In this document: in pieces, positions 15,829 through 22,543 of the stretch
How the letters are laid out: every line of letters starts with the position of its first letter
Position numbering within the stretch: position 1 is the stretch's first letter
NCBI GenBank assembly: GCA_036397815.1
Contig: DASWIE010000070.1
Coordinates: forward strand, 1 to 34,593
Length of the DNA stretch: 34,593 bases
From: DASQFY01 sp036397815
GTDB lineage: Bacteria; Chloroflexota; Limnocylindria; QHBO01
Direction of reading: 5' to 3'
Translations under genes and position numbers: made by a program
Notes under the pieces: generated by a model
Seen by the model: the letters and a program-made list of their open reading frames with translations, nothing else
Database searches by the model: none
Told to the model about the DNA's origin: nothing

Positions 15829-15834
15829 TAGGCT
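15829..15834 (+). promoter_or_regulatory. Candidate -10 (TAGGCT) for doxX-like gene
   Basis: TAGGCT here is identical to the boxes before the sensor kinase and glycogen synthase genes. It lies 53 nt before the ATG at 15888, so this transcript would have a leader of about 47 nt. That fits the good ribosome site (AAGGAGGG) before the start. Confidence 0.35.
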
Positions 15835-15887
15835 GAGCTTGTGATGGCCGCGTGGGTGCGGCCACCGGATCGAAGGAGGGCGCATTC

Positions 15888-16472
15888 ATGCACGTGGTCG
15901 ATCGGCCCCATCAGCTGGGGATCGGACTCCTGCGTATCGTGGTGGGGGTGATCTTCCTGTGGGCGGGCCTGGAGAAGGTGATCGGGGGCGGTGGCGAGTG
16001 GTCGGCGGCTGGCTTTCTCCAGTTCGCGACCGGCGGCAGCCTGGGCTGGCCGTTTGTGACCGGCGAGGTCGCGGAGGGGACCGTCTTCAACCCGACCCGC
16101 GACATCTGGGTCGGGATGGCGGGCAACGAGACCGCCATGACGATCGTGGACTTCCTTGTCCCGTACGGACAGATCGGGATCGGCGTCAGCCTGATCCTGG
16201 GCCTGCTGACCCGCTTCGGCGCGGCGATGGGCACGCTCATGATGCTGATGTTCTTCTTCGCCGCCTGGGAGTTCGAGTTCGGGATCGTGAACCAGCACCT
16301 CACCTATGCGGTGGTGACGGCTTTCCTCGGCTTCGTGGGCGCCGGCAACTACCTCGGTCTCGACCGCCAGGTGGGGCAGCGCGTGTCGCCCACCCTTCGG
16401 CGTTGGTTCTTCTCTGGCGACCCCGCCGACGTGGCGGCCGCCGAATGGCACCCCGGATCCGCGCCAGCCTGA
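15888..16472 (+). CDS. DoxX-family membrane protein
   Basis: One hundred and ninety-four residues from ATG 15888, with GGAGGG upstream. Four hydrophobic helices are visible, near residues 10-30, 95-120, 123-143 and 148-168. The first contains the DoxX-type pattern GLLRIVVGVIFLWAGLEKV, and the later part has PYGQIGIGVSLILGLLTRFGA. Relatives include the small subunit of thiosulfate:quinone oxidoreductase and many proteins of unknown function linked to redox stress and membrane quinones. An insert of about 40 residues between helices 1 and 2 (GNETAMTIVDF region) is typical of the longer DoxX proteins. A strong hairpin lies 27 bp after the stop. The exact role is not determined by the sequence. 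Confidence 0.82.
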   Translation: MHVVDRPHQLGIGLLRIVVGVIFLWAGLEKVIGGGGEWSAAGFLQFATGGSLGWPFVTGEVAEGTVFNPTRDIWVGMAGNETAMTIVDFLVPYGQIGIGVSLILGLLTRFGAAMGTLMMLMFFFAAWEFEFGIVNQHLTYAVVTAFLGFVGAGNYLGLDRQVGQRVSPTLRRWFFSGDPADVAAAEWHPGSAPA

Positions 16473-16499
16473 CCGCTCGCGTGGGGCTGGACCGATACG

Positions 16500-16524
16500 A
16501 ACCGCCGGCATCGCGCCGGCGGTT
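16500..16524 (+). terminator. Strong hairpin after doxX-like gene
   Basis: AACCGCCGGC and GCCGGCGGTT form a perfect 10-bp stem around a 5-base loop (ATCGC). No T-run follows, so it may be a GC-rich terminator without a U tract or a processing and stability element. It is 27 bp past the stop codon. Confidence 0.6.
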
Positions 16525-16627
16525 CAGCGTCACTGGCGGGACCAACGGCACGGGCCTATGGGCCGGCGGTTTCGGGCCGTTCGGCAGGGTCTGGCGCAAC
16601 CCAGCTCGGCGAGAGTTGCGAAATACT

Positions 16628-16639
16628 GAGTAATTACTC
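16628..16639. promoter_or_regulatory. Perfect AT-rich 12-bp palindrome upstream of 16660 gene
   Basis: GAGTAATTACTC is a perfect palindrome 20 bp before the ATG. It is unusually AT-rich for this window and sits where the promoter or operator of the downstream gene should be. AT-rich palindromes of this size are typical of MarR- or TetR-like operators; no such regulator is encoded nearby. Confidence 0.4.
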
Positions 16640-16659
16640 GCGTTAGGAGCGCCTTTTCG

Positions 16660-17349
16660 ATGATCAAGCGGTTGCGAATCCTGGGACTCATCCTGACGGC
16701 CGCCGGCCTGGCCTTTGTGGCGGCTGGCGCGTTCGCATACGTCAAGACCCAAGAGGGCAGTGATTCCCTCAAGGCATTCAGCGCAGCGCAGAACGTGCAG
16801 CTCGCGTACAACGAGGATGGTCAGCTGGTCGACCGCGGCGAGGTCGAAGGCGCGCAGGCCATCATGGCGCTGCTGACCGATGACTGGGGCTATCCGGTCG
16901 CCCAGGGCGACTTGGATCCCAACGACCCGGTCGTCAACACCGCCAGCGAGTACATGTTCCAGATGGCGACCGTCGCCTACCACACCCTGAACTCGGTGCA
17001 GACGGTGGTGCTGACCGAGGACGCCGAGTACAACGGCGAGCTGTTCCCCGCCGGCGAGTACGAGTTCGCGGTCGACGGACGCTACTGGGCGGACTTCGAC
17101 CGGTCGCATCCGATCGAGGGACCGGCTCGCAGCCAGGCGTGGACCGCCACCGCCCATGCCCTGATCGGTGAGCTGGGAGTCGGCACCGCGACCGCCTCGG
17201 CCCTTCAGCTGGGCCTGGCGGTGGCCGCCCTCTTCGCAGGCATCGGCGGGATCTTCTTCCTCGGCGGGATCGGTCTGATCTGGGCCACTCGTGCCGAGAC
17301 GGTGCCGATGGTGGAGTTCAAGACCCGGCTGGAGCCGATCCCGGCCTAA
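16660..17349 (+). CDS. Two-helix membrane protein with large extracytoplasmic domain, unknown function
   Basis: Two hundred and twenty-nine residues from ATG 16660, with AGGAGC 9 nt upstream. Residues 7-28 form one membrane helix and about 180-205 another. The intervening 150 residues, presumably outside the cytoplasm, are acidic and lack cysteine. Recognisable stretches are NVQLAYNEDGQL, DDWGYPVAQGDLDPNDP, TASEYMFQMATVAYHTL and GRYWADFDRSHP. I do not recognise the family. The pattern of Tyr/Trp/Asp residues suggests a ligand-binding or channel-associated domain but supports no specific claim. It is transcribed alone, between a possible operator palindrome and a clear terminator. Confidence 0.75.
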   Translation: MIKRLRILGLILTAAGLAFVAAGAFAYVKTQEGSDSLKAFSAAQNVQLAYNEDGQLVDRGEVEGAQAIMALLTDDWGYPVAQGDLDPNDPVVNTASEYMFQMATVAYHTLNSVQTVVLTEDAEYNGELFPAGEYEFAVDGRYWADFDRSHPIEGPARSQAWTATAHALIGELGVGTATASALQLGLAVAALFAGIGGIFFLGGIGLIWATRAETVPMVEFKTRLEPIPA

Positions 17350-17372
17350 CCCCCTTGGCCGGCACAACACGC

Positions 17373-17404
17373 GAGGCCCGACCAGCAGAGGTCGGGCCTC
17401 GTTT
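17373..17404 (+). terminator. Rho-independent terminator
   Basis: GAGGCCCGACC and GGTCGGGCCTC make a perfect 11-bp stem with a 6-base loop, followed by GTTT. It is 23 bp past the stop of the 16660 gene and 15 bp from the stop of the convergent DUF4260 gene, so it may act in both directions. Confidence 0.8.
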
Positions 17405-17418
17405 CATCTCATCTCGGC

Positions 17419-17781
17419 CTAGGCGCGTCCGATGCGACCCAGGTGTGTGTCGCGGAAGTCGGTCGGCAGCTTGAGACCGTAGCCGAGGGTGCGATCCATC
17501 CCCACGTGGGCGAACAGGATCGCCCCGGCCAGGGCCAGCCATGCCAACGGCAGGAACCAGCCGGTGACGAGCGCGGCGAGGGCGACGACCAGGTTATGGA
17601 CGCTGTTGTAGGTGATCGCCCCGACGCGTGGGCCGGCCAGGTAGCCGACGATCGACAGGTCCGGGGCAAGCAGGAGGGGCAGGAGCAACAGCGGGTGGCC
17701 GCCCATCGCCAGGTAGCCGAGCGCGCCGGCCACGAAGATGGCCATCCACTCCGCGCGGACGATGACGTCCACCACTCGCAT
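17419..17781 (-). CDS. DUF4260-family membrane protein
   Basis: One hundred and twenty residues. The ATG at 17779-17781 is chosen because the family's conserved region begins within ten residues; the frame is open upstream but its Pro-rich translation looks non-coding. Three to four membrane helices are present. Family signatures are LLLAPDLSIVGYLAGPRVGA near 38-57, YNSVHN near 59-64, and a C-terminal AHVGMDRTLGYGLKLP and FRDTHLGRIG. The family has no known function. The gene diverges from the LuxR/VOC gene across a 95-bp gap that contains a pair of direct repeats. Confidence 0.88.
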   Translation of the reverse strand: MRVVDVIVRAEWMAIFVAGALGYLAMGGHPLLLLPLLLAPDLSIVGYLAGPRVGAITYNSVHNLVVALAALVTGWFLPLAWLALAGAILFAHVGMDRTLGYGLKLPTDFRDTHLGRIGRA

Positions 17782-17837
17782 GCGGTCGCATGGTAACCCC
17801 CTCGCCAGCCGCACCATCGGTCTGGGCGGGTGGGGGG

Positions 17838-17870
17838 AGGGTAATTCAGCCCGGGCGGGGGTAGGGTAAT
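17838..17870. promoter_or_regulatory. Direct repeats AGGGTAAT and leaderless-type -10 before LuxR/VOC gene
   Basis: AGGGTAAT occurs at 17838-17845 and again at 17863-17870, 25 bp apart. The second copy overlaps TAGGGT (17862-17867), a TANNNT box 9 nt before the ATG at 17877. The purine run AGGAG abuts the ATG with no spacing, so it cannot serve as a normal ribosome site. The repeats are a candidate operator, perhaps for the encoded LuxR-type helix itself. Confidence 0.4.
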
Positions 17871-17876
17871 CAGGAG

Positions 17877-18521
17877 ATGGCAACCCGACGCCGTGGCCGA
17901 CCACCCTCCCCGGACGTGCTGACGCCCGGCGAGTGGGAGGTGCTCAACCTCGTACGCCATGGCGTCAGCCGCCGCCAGATCGCCCGCCTCCGGGGCACCA
18001 GCCTGGATGCGGTGAAGTACCACCTGGCGAACATCGCCGGCAAGCTCGGCGTGCGCAGCCCCGAGCTCCGCCACTGGCCCGGCTACCCCGCCACCAGTCC
18101 ACTCGCCCGTAGGAGGACCCATCCCGCCATGGCATCCACGACAGCCGTCCGTCTCGGCCCGATCGGCCAGGTCTCGCTATCGATCCGCGGCGTGGAGAGC
18201 GCCGAACGCTTCTACCGTGACGCCCTCGGCCTGCCCCACCTCTTCACCTTCGGTGATCTCGTCTTCTTCGACGCCGGCGGGACCCGGATCTACCTTCACC
18301 ACAAGGATGAGGCGGACTGGCGCCCCGGCTCCATCCTCTACTTCCTGGTCGACGACGTGGCGGCCGCCCACCGCGCGCTCGGCGAGCGGGGCGTGAAATT
18401 CAACGGCGCCCCGCACCTGATCTACACCGACGACGAGACGGGCGTCGAGGAGTGGATGGCCTTCTTCGAGGACGGCGAGGGCAACACCCTGGCGCTGATG
18501 GCGCGCGTCACTCCCAGCTGA
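17877..18521 (+). CDS. LuxR-type helix-turn-helix fused to a VOC (glyoxalase-fold) domain
   Basis: Two hundred and fourteen residues. Residues 1-60 hold a LuxR/GerE helix-turn-helix: LTPGEWEVLNLVRHG, RRQIARLRGTSLDAVKYHLANIAGKLGV. After a short Pro/Arg-rich linker, residues 90-212 are a vicinal-oxygen-chelate domain with QVSLSIRGVESAERFYRDALGLP, LVFFDAGGTRIYLHH, SILYFLVDD and EDGEGNTLALM. VOC domains bind a metal or small molecule; possible metal ligands include an early position now Gln/Ser and a late Glu (FFEDGEG). The protein is best seen as a one-component regulator whose VOC part may sense a ligand. Similar fusions exist in chloroflexotal and actinobacterial genomes. Its last 14 bp overlap the end of the convergent ABC permease gene. 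Confidence 0.87.
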   Translation: MATRRRGRPPSPDVLTPGEWEVLNLVRHGVSRRQIARLRGTSLDAVKYHLANIAGKLGVRSPELRHWPGYPATSPLARRRTHPAMASTTAVRLGPIGQVSLSIRGVESAERFYRDALGLPHLFTFGDLVFFDAGGTRIYLHHKDEADWRPGSILYFLVDDVAAAHRALGERGVKFNGAPHLIYTDDETGVEEWMAFFEDGEGNTLALMARVTPS

Positions 18522-19617
18522 AGAGGCGCACCGCCAGCACGAAGGTAATCGCCGCCCAGACCAGCATGCCGAGCAGCTGAGGTCCGAGCGACGCCAGCCC
18601 GGCGCCCTCGTTCACGACGGCGCGCAGCGCCTCGTTGACGTAGGTGAGGGGCATGAACTGGGTGACGTTGGCCAGGAACTCGGGCATCGCGTCGCGCGGA
18701 AAGAAGACGCCGGAGAGGAACATCATCGGCAGGCTGACCAGGTTGGCGACCGGCGCCGCCTGGTCCTCGTTCTTCGCCCACCCTGCGATCGCGAAGCCCA
18801 CCGCCAGGAAGATCATCGAGGCGAGCAGGACGATGACCGCCAGGGTGGCGTAGTCGCCGAACATCTGCAGCCCGAACCAGATCCCGATGCCGAACAGGAT
18901 TGCGACCTGCACGAAGCCGATGATCAGGCGCGAGCCGACCTGCGCCGCCAGGAAGTAGGCCGGCGAGGTGGGCGTGGCGAACAGACGTCGCAGGGCCCCG
19001 GTGCGCTTGAGGTGCACGAACCCGAAGGCGACGCCGAACAGGCCGAGCTGCATGACCGTCATTCCCACGATCCCCGGCACCAGGAAGTCGATGTAGCCAA
19101 GGTCGCGGGACTGCACGGACTCGAAGTTGACCGGCGGCGGGCCAAGCCCGCCACCCGGCGCGCCGCCCGGCGGCGCGAAGACGGCCTGGCCGACGGCCTG
19201 CTGCAGCAGGCCCTGGCCCACCTGGGACTGCTGGGGATCTGCCGTGGAGGCGTACGCCACCAGGCCGGTCGCCTGGCCCGGCTGCGGGTCGAAGCCGGGC
19301 GGAATGAGGAGGACGAAGTCGAGGTCGCCCGCCTCCAGCGCTGCGAGCTGGGCATCGCGCGTCCCGCTCGACAGCTCGAGGTAGTCGTACGCGGCGAGGC
19401 CGCCCGCCAGCCGCTGGCTCGCCTCGTTCTGCGCCTCGTCGGCCAGACCCAGCTCGATGGTGGTGCTGCCCTCGAAGTTCAGCACGCCGAAGATGAGCAT
19501 GATGATGAGCGGCAGGAAGAGGCTGAAGAAGACGGCCGCCCGGTTGCGCACGAACATCAGGACGCTGGCCACGAAGAGCGCCCACAGCATCCCGAGCCGG
19601 AGGCCGAACGGGCGCAT
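18508..19617 (-). CDS. ABC-2 type exporter permease
   Basis: Three hundred and sixty-nine residues. One membrane helix lies near residues 10-38. A large extracytoplasmic domain follows (about 45-170) containing a Gly/Pro-rich loop (APPGGAPGGGLGPPP). Five helices complete the protein between about 175 and 365. The pattern FLVPGIVGMTVMQLGLFGVAFG and LKRTGALRRLFATPTSPAYFLAAQ is typical of ABC-2 permeases that pair with DrrA-like ATPases to export drugs or lipids. The ATG lies 3 nt after the ATPase stop (TGACCGATG), so the genes are co-translated. Substrate is unknown. Its 3' end overlaps the convergent LuxR/VOC gene by 14 bp. Confidence 0.9.
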   Translation of the reverse strand: MRPFGLRLGMLWALFVASVLMFVRNRAAVFFSLFLPLIIMLIFGVLNFEGSTTIELGLADEAQNEASQRLAGGLAAYDYLELSSGTRDAQLAALEAGDLDFVLLIPPGFDPQPGQATGLVAYASTADPQQSQVGQGLLQQAVGQAVFAPPGGAPGGGLGPPPVNFESVQSRDLGYIDFLVPGIVGMTVMQLGLFGVAFGFVHLKRTGALRRLFATPTSPAYFLAAQVGSRLIIGFVQVAILFGIGIWFGLQMFGDYATLAVIVLLASMIFLAVGFAIAGWAKNEDQAAPVANLVSLPMMFLSGVFFPRDAMPEFLANVTQFMPLTYVNEALRAVVNEGAGLASLGPQLLGMLVWAAITFVLAVRLFSWE

Positions 19618-19620
19618 CGG

Positions 19621-20433
19621 TCAGTCGCCCTCACGCAGGTCGTGCCCGGTCAGGTCAAGGAAGACGTCTTCGAGGTTGGCCAGCCGCTCGACGCGAGCCT
19701 TCGTGAAGCCCCGGCCGATGAGCGCGTCGACCAGCCGCTCCGGCGGGTCGAGGGCCACGATGCGGCCACGATCCATGATCGCCACCCGGTCGCAGAGCTC
19801 CTCGGCCTCCTCCATGTAGTGAGTCGTGAGCACCACGGTGTGGCCGCGGGCGCTGATCGCGCGCACCAATCCCCACAGGTGCCGCCTGGCCTGCGGGTCG
19901 AGCCCGGTCGTCGGCTCGTCCAGGAAGAGCACGCGCGGCTCGTTGACCAGCGCGCTGGCGATGCTGAAGCGCTGCTTCTGCCCGCCGGACAGGGTGCGCA
20001 CCTGCGAGCGCGCCTTCTCGGTCAGCTCGACCTGGGCCAGGAGGGCCATGGCGTCCACGTCGCGGTCGTAGAGATGGCCGAAGAGGTCCAGCAGCTCCAC
20101 CAGGTTCAGCTCGTCGAAGAAGGAGGACGCCTGCAGCTGGATGCCGATGCGCGCCTTCACGCCACGCGGGTCGGCGCTGACGTCGATGCCGTCCACCACG
20201 GCGCTGCCCGAGTCGATGGCCCGCATCCCCTCGATCATCTCGAGCGTGGTCGTCTTGCCGGCGCCGTTGGGGCCGAGGATGCCGAAGACCTCGCCCTCGG
20301 CCACCTCGAAGCTCACGCCGTCGACCGCCTGCAGCGAGCCGTACCGCTTGCGCAGGTCACGTGCAACGATGATCGGGGCCCCGGGCAGGCCGGTCCGATG
20401 CGCCGCGGCAGCGGCGGACGTGTCGTGGGTCAT
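19621..20433 (-). CDS. ABC-2 exporter ATPase (DrrA/CcmA-like)
   Basis: Two hundred and seventy residues. Walker A is GPNGAGKTT (about 54-62), the Q-loop lies near IQLQ, the signature is LSGGQKQR, Walker B is VLFLDEPTTGLD and the H-loop is TTHYMEEAEE. A short N-terminal extension of about 20 residues precedes the domain. It energises the permease encoded 3 nt downstream. There is no Shine-Dalgarno; TAGCAT on the minus strand (20441-20446) is 7 nt before the ATG, suggesting a leaderless mRNA. Its C-terminal tail (VERLANLEDVFLDLTGHDLR) is typical of the family. Confidence 0.95.
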   Translation of the reverse strand: MTHDTSAAAAAHRTGLPGAPIIVARDLRKRYGSLQAVDGVSFEVAEGEVFGILGPNGAGKTTTLEMIEGMRAIDSGSAVVDGIDVSADPRGVKARIGIQLQASSFFDELNLVELLDLFGHLYDRDVDAMALLAQVELTEKARSQVRTLSGGQKQRFSIASALVNEPRVLFLDEPTTGLDPQARRHLWGLVRAISARGHTVVLTTHYMEEAEELCDRVAIMDRGRIVALDPPERLVDALIGRGFTKARVERLANLEDVFLDLTGHDLREGD

Positions 20434-20440
20434 TGGCGCG

Positions 20441-20446
20441 ATGCTA
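20441..20446 (-). promoter_or_regulatory. Candidate -10 (TAGCAT) for leaderless ABC ATPase mRNA
   Basis: TAGCAT on the minus strand is 7 nt before the ATG of the ATPase at 20433. No ribosome binding site lies between them. Confidence 0.45.
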
Positions 20447-20616
20447 ACGACTCAACATCAAGTCCGCGGACGCGGAGCCGCTCACAAGGAACGCTCCGTG
20501 ACCGTAACGGCGAAGTTGGATGCGTTTCGGCCGCCGGCATGGCCGCCGGGATCGCGTGGCGATCGCGACAGCCATCCTGAACCTCGAATTTGGCCGATAC
20601 GATCGCCTCGTGTTCC

Positions 20617-20636
20617 CACCGGCGGCGCCGCCAGTG
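20617..20636 (-). terminator. Possible GC-rich hairpin terminator after DUF1003-like gene
   Basis: On the minus strand CACTGGCG-GCGC-CGCCGGTG folds into an 8-bp stem with one G-T pair, starting 8 nt past the stop at 20645. No U tract follows, so it is a weak candidate. Confidence 0.35.
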
Positions 20637-20644
20637 AAGCCCTA

Positions 20645-21091
20645 TCAAGAGCGGGCGACGGACGCTTCCAGCTTCTCGACCTTCTCGAGCAGCGTATCGA
20701 TCGCCCGATCCTGCGCCAGCAGGTGCTCCTGGATCTGCTCGGCCTCGTGAAACGTCGCGTCGGCATCCTGGTAGGTCATCGCGGCGCGCTTGTCGGACGC
20801 GCGCCCGAGGACGTTCTGGCCAACCATGATGACCGACAGCATCACCAGCTGGATGAAGGTCTGGCTGACCCATTGCACCAACGTGAGCAGCCCACCCGCG
20901 ATCGCCTGCGGGAGGACCACCAGTGCGAGCATCGCGAAGGCGTAGGCGCACCACATCGTGCCGACCGCGGTCGTGAGCGCCAGCGCGATTCGTCCGTTGG
21001 CCCCCACGTGCTCAGCAGCGGTAGTCGCCGGGCCGACCCGCTTCCGCTCCGCGATTCGTGGATGCGCCCGGTGCTGAAAGGTGACGGGCAT
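20645..21091 (-). CDS. DUF1003-like small membrane protein
   Basis: One hundred and forty-eight residues from ATG 21089-21091, which has GGAGGT 5 nt upstream; an ATG four codons earlier would place that site inside the gene. Two membrane helices lie near residues 35-62 and 70-95. The second leads into SVIMVGQNVLGRASDKRA, a DUF1003-like Gln-Asn and Asp-Lys-Arg motif, then YQDAD and a C-terminal coiled coil (EQIQEHLLAQDRAIDTLLEKVEKLEASV). DUF1003 proteins are uncharacterised; the coiled coil suggests oligomerisation at the inner face of the membrane. The gene stands alone between two unrelated co-directional genes. Confidence 0.75.
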   Translation of the reverse strand: MPVTFQHRAHPRIAERKRVGPATTAAEHVGANGRIALALTTAVGTMWCAYAFAMLALVVLPQAIAGGLLTLVQWVSQTFIQLVMLSVIMVGQNVLGRASDKRAAMTYQDADATFHEAEQIQEHLLAQDRAIDTLLEKVEKLEASVARS

Positions 21092-21247
21092 ACTGACCTC
21101 CAACTACGAATCGTGACCGTCGGCCGAGGATACGAGTTGCGTCAGGGCGGATCCAACCGGGAAGAGAAGGCCGGCTCGCCCCCTTGCGTAGCCGCCGTGG
21201 CGCAACTTCGGGGCAGGCAGCGACCCCAATCAGCGGTTCGTTCCCTG

Positions 21248-22510
21248 TTAGACCCGTCGGGGCGCAACCCCGGGCCGCGGGTCGCCAGCCTCGGTACGAA
21301 GCAGTGAGCGGTAGAGCTCCACCGTCTGATCGGCGATCGACGACCAGCTGAATCGCTCCACGGCGCGACGCCGCCCGGCGGCGCCCATTCGCGCCCGCAG
21401 GTCGGGATCGGCCATCAGCGGGTTCACCGCCGCGGCGAGGTCGCGCGCGAATCGGTCGGGGTCGGCGGGCGACATCGGGTCATCCGCACTCAGCTCCAGC
21501 GGCACGAGCGCGCCCGTCTCGCCGTCGACCACCACTTCCGGGATGCCACCCACCGCGGTCGCAACCACCGGCCGCTCGCAGGCCATCGCCTCCAGGTTGA
21601 TGATTCCGAACGGCTCGTAGACCGATGGGCAGACGAACAGCGCCGCGTGGCTGTAGAGCTGACGCACCGCCTCGCGGCTCACCATCTCCGGGATCCAGAC
21701 CACGTTCGGGTGGGTCCCACGCGCCGCGCTGACCGCCTCCTCCATCTCGCGCCCGATCTCCGGCGTGTCTGGCTGGCCCGCGCACAGCACCACCCCGATC
21801 CCCGCGTCGAGGTGGCCGATGGCGCGCACCAGGTGCACGATCCCCTTCTGACGGGTGATGCGTCCGACGAACAGGACATACGGCACGGTCTGGTCGATGC
21901 CGTAGCGCTCCAGGGCATCGGTCGCCGGATCTGGCGAGAAGAAGCCGGCGTCGATCCCGTTGTGGATGACGTGGGTCCGCTCGGGCGCCACGTCGAAGAG
22001 CCGCAGCACGTCGTCACGCGTGCCCTGGCTGACCGCGATCACCGCATCCGCCAACTCGAGCGCGGTGCGCTCGACCCAGGTCGAGACGTCGTAGCCACCG
22101 CCCAGCTGCTCGCGCTTCCACGGGCGGAGCGGCTCGAGCGAGTGAACGGTGATGACCAACGGGATGCCATAGGCCTGCTTGACCAGGATCCCGGCCAGGT
22201 GGGTGTACCAGGTATGGCAATGCACCACGTCGGCGTCGACCTCGTCGATCGCCATCGCAAGGTCGCGCGAGAGCGCGCTCCAGGCGCGACGCATCCGTTC
22301 GTCGGACCGCGCAAGGCTGTGCTCCGGGCGATAGCCCCGCACCCGACGCCCATCGGTCGCCTCGTCCTGGTCGCCGAAGGTGCGGATGTCCAGGCCGATG
22401 CGCTCGCCAAGCTCGCGTGAGAGCTCGGCGACGTGGATGCCCGCCCCGCCGTAGACCGCCGGCGGGAACTCGTTCGTCAGGATCAGCGCCGTCAGGTCGC
22501 GCCCACTCAT
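21248..22510 (-). CDS. glgA: Glycogen synthase / GT4 glycosyltransferase, actinobacterial type
   Basis: Four hundred and twenty residues with a GT-B fold. The N-terminal domain begins LILTNEFPPAVYGGAGIHVAEL, the donor-loop glycines of glycogen synthases. The hinge and C-terminal domain contain VLFVGRITRQKG and CPSVYEPFGIINLEAMAC, the E-x7-E retaining motif, and end with FSWSSIADQTVELYRSLL. Length and motifs fit the short actinobacterial glycogen synthase, which uses ADP- or UDP-glucose; some members (GlgM) instead make maltose-1-phosphate. It should act in the cytosol in storage-glucan or alpha-glucan synthesis. No other glycogen gene is in the window. The ATG has no ribosome site; a TAGGCT hexamer lies 10 nt upstream. 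Confidence 0.88.
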   Translation of the reverse strand: MSGRDLTALILTNEFPPAVYGGAGIHVAELSRELGERIGLDIRTFGDQDEATDGRRVRGYRPEHSLARSDERMRRAWSALSRDLAMAIDEVDADVVHCHTWYTHLAGILVKQAYGIPLVITVHSLEPLRPWKREQLGGGYDVSTWVERTALELADAVIAVSQGTRDDVLRLFDVAPERTHVIHNGIDAGFFSPDPATDALERYGIDQTVPYVLFVGRITRQKGIVHLVRAIGHLDAGIGVVLCAGQPDTPEIGREMEEAVSAARGTHPNVVWIPEMVSREAVRQLYSHAALFVCPSVYEPFGIINLEAMACERPVVATAVGGIPEVVVDGETGALVPLELSADDPMSPADPDRFARDLAAAVNPLMADPDLRARMGAAGRRRAVERFSWSSIADQTVELYRSLLRTEAGDPRPGVAPRRV

Positions 22511-22520
22511 CAGGTTGCGA

Positions 22521-22526
22521 AGCCTA
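22521..22526 (-). promoter_or_regulatory. Candidate -10 (TAGGCT) for glycogen synthase gene
   Basis: TAGGCT on the minus strand is 10 nt before the ATG at 22510. The same hexamer precedes the sensor kinase and doxX-like genes. It lies only 18 bp downstream of the stop of the PAS-EAL gene, marking an independent promoter in a tandem arrangement. Confidence 0.5.
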
Positions 22527-22543
22527 GCGCGGCCTCGGCGGGC

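Noticed and set aside
15852..15887. Longer N-terminus for the DoxX-like protein
   Set aside because: The ribosome site AAGGAGGG would fall inside the gene; ATG 15888 has correct spacing.
19012..20580. Plus-strand open frame across the ABC exporter genes
   Set aside because: Shadow of the ATPase and permease; His/Gln/Arg-rich composition with no domain.
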